Assembly (NCBI RefSeq): GCF_000150275.1
Contig: NW_002060966.1
Location: 138,415-202,414 of the forward strand
DNA: 64,000 nt
DNA from: Trichoplax adhaerens
Taxonomy: Eukaryota; Placozoa; Uniplacotomia; Trichoplacea; Trichoplacidae
Reading direction: 5' to 3'
The notes under the pieces are model-generated. The model was not told the origin of the DNA and did no database searches. It saw nothing but the letters and a program-made list of their open reading frames with translations. Of the stretch, positions 59,701 to 64,000 are shown one piece after another. Within the stretch, counting starts at the first letter, position 1, and each line of letters opens with the position of its first letter. The translations under genes were made by a program, and so were the position numbers.

Positions 59701-62033
59701 AAATTTCCTGTTCAACATAACACTAGCGCTAATTTAATGGTCCTACCCAATCGATTGTCGATGGACATTGATGGGCCATCAAACACGTGATCTAATGTCA
59801 GTTATTCTTCTATTTTTCAGGCCATTAGAAAATTGAATTTGATATTATGCTGGTTGCTATGGTATTAAATTTAAAATTTTAATCACTGCTACGGTGCTAA
59901 AAGAATGTCTATCGAGTAAAACCATCATATCATCCATATTGACTCTTATAGGTGTCAAAATTGATCATTATTTCACAGTTTAGAAAGAAAAAGATCAGAA
60001 TGATAGAATAAAAATATTGCTTTCCTTTCAGACAGTATCACACACAAATCATCATGGCATACAAAATCAAAGAAATAATGAGGGGTAACTATACTCTTTA
60101 GAGAGCCATGAATTAGCATTTTTAATGGTCTGATGGAGTGAGTATCTGGCAGAGTAATATTGATTACCGACAGCCTGATCGAAAGATAAATTAATTCGTT
60201 ACCATCTAGCTCACTGCTAAAGCGCTTTATGGCTAAAAATTAAACGCTGAAATCAAAGCCAAAAAAGTCAGCCGGTAGAGAGAAAGAAATAGGGAAATCA
60301 GTTTAAGCCTAGCGACATCAATTTGATCACGATGGTAAATTTCAATTTCAATTCTATCCTATTGCTATCAAGCTTAATAGCAAAGTAGAGTCTTTACGAA
60401 ATTAGCCAGACTTTAACAGAAAACAACCATTTCAGGTCATCAAATTAATCGAAAAGTAAGCGTAAGAATACAGATATTGTAGAATATAAAGTAGTAAGGC
60501 TGCAATCAATTAGTTGCCCTCCAATATTTGAAAGAAAAGAAAATTCCTCAAAAGAGTTAAAAGGAGCAATGCCGTTACTGTAGTTTGATAAGGACATTAT
60601 TTGTCTACAGTCTAATTATCGATGAAAGCTTTGAATTAGAAATTCCTAAAGGTCCATACTTGTGATCGTTTACGTGGCCATTCAATATCATAGATTAGAT
60701 GAAAGAATAAGAGTAACTGTCGAAAGTATTCCCCATGATTAATATATTGTAATCTTAACAAAGACACTAAAAACACTATTTATTCCGTGAGAATATGATT
60801 TCGATAGATGGTTCATCGAGGTCGAAAGCTGAAAAAGCAAAGTCGTTGTCACAATGATATCTTCTATCTTGTGGCTCTAATAAGCATTTCGTTCATCTTT
60901 ACTGTCATTGATAGATTGATCATAGAGTGTTCTTAAAATGAGGATGATTTATCTATTAAACGCAAATTGCTATGTCAGCATGTATAGCAGGCAGTTTACA
61001 TTGAGAAAAATTTGGATAAGGCCATATTAAAGAATCAAATAAAACGTTATGTTAATGAAAATTCTAGCAATAGCAGAGTTATCCTAGACTGGGGACTTGA
61101 CGGATAAGCTATTGAAATTCATCTAAAATAATATTTTTTACTTCAGAAATAAGACAATTTTTTAGCGAATTCAAGGGATAAAGAAGAACTCAATTGCAAA
61201 AGTATGGCGATCGTAGCTTGGATTACGTTACTAAAACTTCAATAAGTGACTCAGCATTGATTGTGGCTGCAACAGAAATATTGATAAAATAAAACTAAAA
61301 TTAAATTAGTTTGCTTCGATATAACTGGTGATAAAATTGCTACCATCATATTTTCCTTGTTCGATGGAATATTTATTTTATTATTTATTGATATTAGCAA
61401 TCGTTAGCATTGCCTTCAAGTTAGTACACACAATACCATGTAATTGGGCTATAAAAAAGCAAGAAAATTTTACGGATCCACCGTAAAACACACTATCATC
61501 TAAGGCAAACATATATTAGATTAGATAGAATAGTAAAGAAGACTAGTAGAAGACATGTCCATTTCGGTGGACAAGTCTTCATGTTATAACACGGAGCTAT
61601 GTTGCTCTACTTTATGCTATATTATTCATCTTGTATTCATTTAAGATAAGCGTAACTAACCAAAAACACTTTAGTCTACTTTGAAAACCAAAGTATTCGC
61701 TGCAACAACAGTCAATTTTGAATACGATGCTTTAATACATCAACGACATACTATTGAAGAAAACTACGGATATATAATTTGATGTATTCTTAAACGTATT
61801 TTATTACTAGCTTCTTGTATAAGTGTTACTACGAAGAATTAAGGAAAATTCTAGAACTTTGCTAATGTAACCCGAACTCAGTAAAGGTTACGTTTTACTA
61901 ATAGTTGTTAGCGACTACACAAGTAGATAATTTATATATTATCGAGTAAAATATTTCCTTGATATCCAATCTATTCAAAATCGATCTATGCCCACGTTCA
62001 ATATCAACAAATTAACGTAAATGAGAGTCTTCA
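56776..62033. other. Long AT-rich intergenic region
   Basis: The first ~700 bases include two copies of the fucosyltransferase 5'-flank element (near 57110-57210 and 57290-57390). Near 57890-57970 a ~60-bp direct repeat (GGTAGAAGTC.TTTTAAG.CTTTA.TATATTTTA) occurs twice. The rest holds only short chance frames (for example 59528-59737). No tRNA, rRNA or transposase was recognised. Confidence 0.55.
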
Positions 62034-62549
62034 TTACTGCAAGGCGCAGATAATTAAAGTAACTAGGACAAAAAGTACGTTATAGGTAAGAGTGCGGGGA
62101 GCTCCATTAGTCGTTGTGCCTGTAGGACATGCAACACCGCATGACAGCCATGATTGCTTGCCACAACACGTTGCAGAATTCATTGGCTCACAAATACCAG
62201 GATGAGATAATCCAGTTGTCATATTAGGTGCACTACCTTCAAGCCATATGCAATCAGGATCACCTAATTCAGCACCGTTTGTCTTGCCATCACCATCACT
62301 GTCCGCTTGACATAGTGCCATAGTCCATGTGCGGTTAGCATTGGCAAAAGCAACACCAAAAGGATTTCTTGCTCCACCACCAGCAGCAGCTTGATGACCA
62401 ACACCAGCCCAAATTGCATTGGATGAACTACATGGGTTAGGTACTCTTGCACCATTAGGAATTTTAGTTTGATAAGGTAGATATCCATAGATATCGGTAA
62501 TAGTGGTGAAAAAAACGATGGTAACCAACAAGTACGCGTATTTTGCCAT
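62034..62549 (-). CDS. Temptin-like secreted protein (intact copy)
   Basis: Single exon, 171 residues from the ATG at 62549. The frame stays open upstream only to a non-ATG codon, and a signal peptide (about residues 1-22, ending IYG) follows this Met directly, which decides the start. The core has VPNPC, GGGARNPFG, WTMALCQADSDGDGKTNGAEL and LSHPGICEP, the pattern of temptin, a molluscan water-borne pheromone protein with a calcium-binding-like Asp-rich loop (83-92) and conserved cysteines. Extra cysteines (CC at 128-129, and 137, 141) follow, then a Thr-rich linker and a hydrophobic C-terminal tail (157-170) that suggests a GPI anchor or membrane tether, unlike free temptin. A role in cell-surface or intercellular signalling is inference. 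A dead paralogue lies 13.6 kb away. Confidence 0.86.
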   Translation of the reverse strand: MAKYAYLLVTIVFFTTITDIYGYLPYQTKIPNGARVPNPCSSSNAIWAGVGHQAAAGGGARNPFGVAFANANRTWTMALCQADSDGDGKTNGAELGDPDCIWLEGSAPNMTTGLSHPGICEPMNSATCCGKQSWLSCGVACPTGTTTNGAPRTLTYNVLFVLVTLIICALQ

Positions 62550-64000
62550 GGTTAAAATTACTTTTGGGAGATTTACGATTTGTTCAGGGTCTAACAAAAA
62601 TTGAAATGATAAATATTAATAATAGCTTTATGAAGTGCTATAGAAAATAGTATTCAAACTCTAATAATAAATTATATTGAGTCTGTTCCATGAGGAAGAG
62701 AAAATGAGAAATTCTCCAACTCACCGTCAACGACTTTTTCCAATTTTGGGCTTTTCTGAGAATAATGAGTCTAGACCACAAGTAGCAACGGCTTATAATC
62801 GTTCAGCACGTAACCAGTGGCCTAGTCGATAGAATAATAGTATTGCCACCTATCGTACCCGGTATCAAGCTATAACATTGTTTAGTAAATCAATTAATCA
62901 AGTTTGAATGTATAGTTAATTTACACATGAGTCAGCAGGTCATTTTGCGATCAAGGTTTATCGGTATAAAATGCACTTCTTCAACCGCATGAATATGAAG
63001 GAAGTTCATTTAAAAGTAAACAATATCATCCATTGGAGAACAAATAAACTGCCCGATTGAGGAAGGATTCTTTACCAATCAGAAAGCGATGAAATGAATA
63101 CAATTTCAAGACTAATGCTTGATTGGCACCCAACAACGGCCATAATAAATATGAGATAGAAAAGAAATGCACTATTGTTGCTAGAAAATGATTCATGATT
63201 ATTATTTTTGGGGGATGATAAATATATAATTAGAGTATGCAGCATCCGAGTAACAAAACAGTACACTCACTGTGACATCATCCTTGATGACGATAAAAGG
63301 AATAATAGTATACAACACCTCGCCTTATCTTGATCATCCAGCAAACATCTTCATTATTAGCTTACCTGAATATCATGGTGGATCATATTAGTTAAGTAGG
63401 TCTACAGAGTATGATTAGGTAAGTTACAGTAATGAGCGCAATGCAATTTCCATCTATCCTATCGTGATAGAGAATTGGTCAAGCTTTCTAAGCTGCTAGT
63501 TTCCATTGGCGTAAATTAGTATTCGAAATTTCGTGTGACTTCTTTTAAGTTATCCATAAGCCGACCAGGTTAATAAACATATTGATCCATGCAAGGATGG
63601 ATTAATTAATTCATAGAACATGGATACGCATCTGTTTATCATGAGGTTTATACGTAGATGGCGTGGCTATGGACTTACAGCTATCGAATTATTATGGAAG
63701 GTTAAAAGCACGATGATAGCGCGTATTACACATTCTTTTGTTAGCGCTGAATGATATTTACTTGGATACTATTTTTGTGTACTAATATTGCCAAATTTTT
63801 AGACCGTAGTGAGTATTTCATTTAATACGTCGTGACTAGCATTTATAAGAACATGAAAGGGTTACAAATATGAGTCACTTTTAAGTTTCTTTTCGCCATA
63901 GCCATTCGCAAATTGCCTTTAAGGATGATTCCATGATCGAGAATTGTTTTAGCAGAGAGCTAAGAAGAGGAATTGAAATATCTTTTTATGCTAATGTTAC
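62550..64000. other. Intergenic DNA upstream of the temptin-like gene
   Basis: The stretch should contain the promoter of the temptin-like gene just above 62549. A small minus-strand frame (63072-63266) has no recognisable domain. No repeat or RNA gene was seen before the window ends. Confidence 0.55.

Overview
This is a piece of an animal nuclear genome, AT-rich overall, with GT-AG introns, TATA and AATAAA signals and no prokaryotic or viral gene layout. The conserved genes (an NFXL1-type zinc-finger protein, a UBE3A-type HECT ligase, translation factor eIF5B, a GT10 fucosyltransferase, temptin-like secreted proteins, cathepsin-A-like carboxypeptidases), the short introns and the small intergenic spaces fit an early-branching metazoan. 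A placozoan (Trichoplax/Hoilungia) is my best guess, by inference only.

Layout, left to right. 0-1.1 kb: a three-exon gene for a small secreted protein I do not recognise. 4-5 kb: a ~300-bp direct duplication and a palindrome upstream of an intronless serine carboxypeptidase (S10, + strand). 7.5-9.6 kb: a ~44-bp minisatellite in which nearly every unit is an inverted repeat. 10.0-15.7 kb: a 15-exon NFXL1 orthologue (911 aa by my splice model). 17.3-25.4 kb: three more intronless S10 carboxypeptidases on the minus strand, separated by repeat-bearing spacers. 27.4-30.3 kb: a nine-exon UBE3A-like HECT ubiquitin ligase (minus). 33.4-35.8 kb: a GC-rich island followed by a ~202-bp dimeric satellite. 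36.9-45.1 kb: a 26-exon eIF5B gene (minus), reconstructed end to end, with one apparent +1 frameshift in a C4 run. 48.4-49.0 kb: a temptin-like pseudogene. 51.2-56.8 kb: an intact intronless alpha-1,3-fucosyltransferase, its decayed tandem copy, and reiterated fragments of its 3' end. 62.0-62.5 kb: an intact temptin-like gene (minus). The rest is repeat-rich intergenic DNA in which I see no convincing gene.

Two classes of gene sit side by side. Intron-rich housekeeping genes (NFXL1, UBE3A, eIF5B) appear once. Intronless or nearly intronless genes for secreted, lysosomal or Golgi products (S10 peptidases, fucosyltransferase, temptins) appear as local families with dead relatives. This suggests birth-and-death evolution of secretory-pathway genes between conserved anchors. 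The gene models were made by hand from splice phases and recalled family patterns; no alignment or database search was run.
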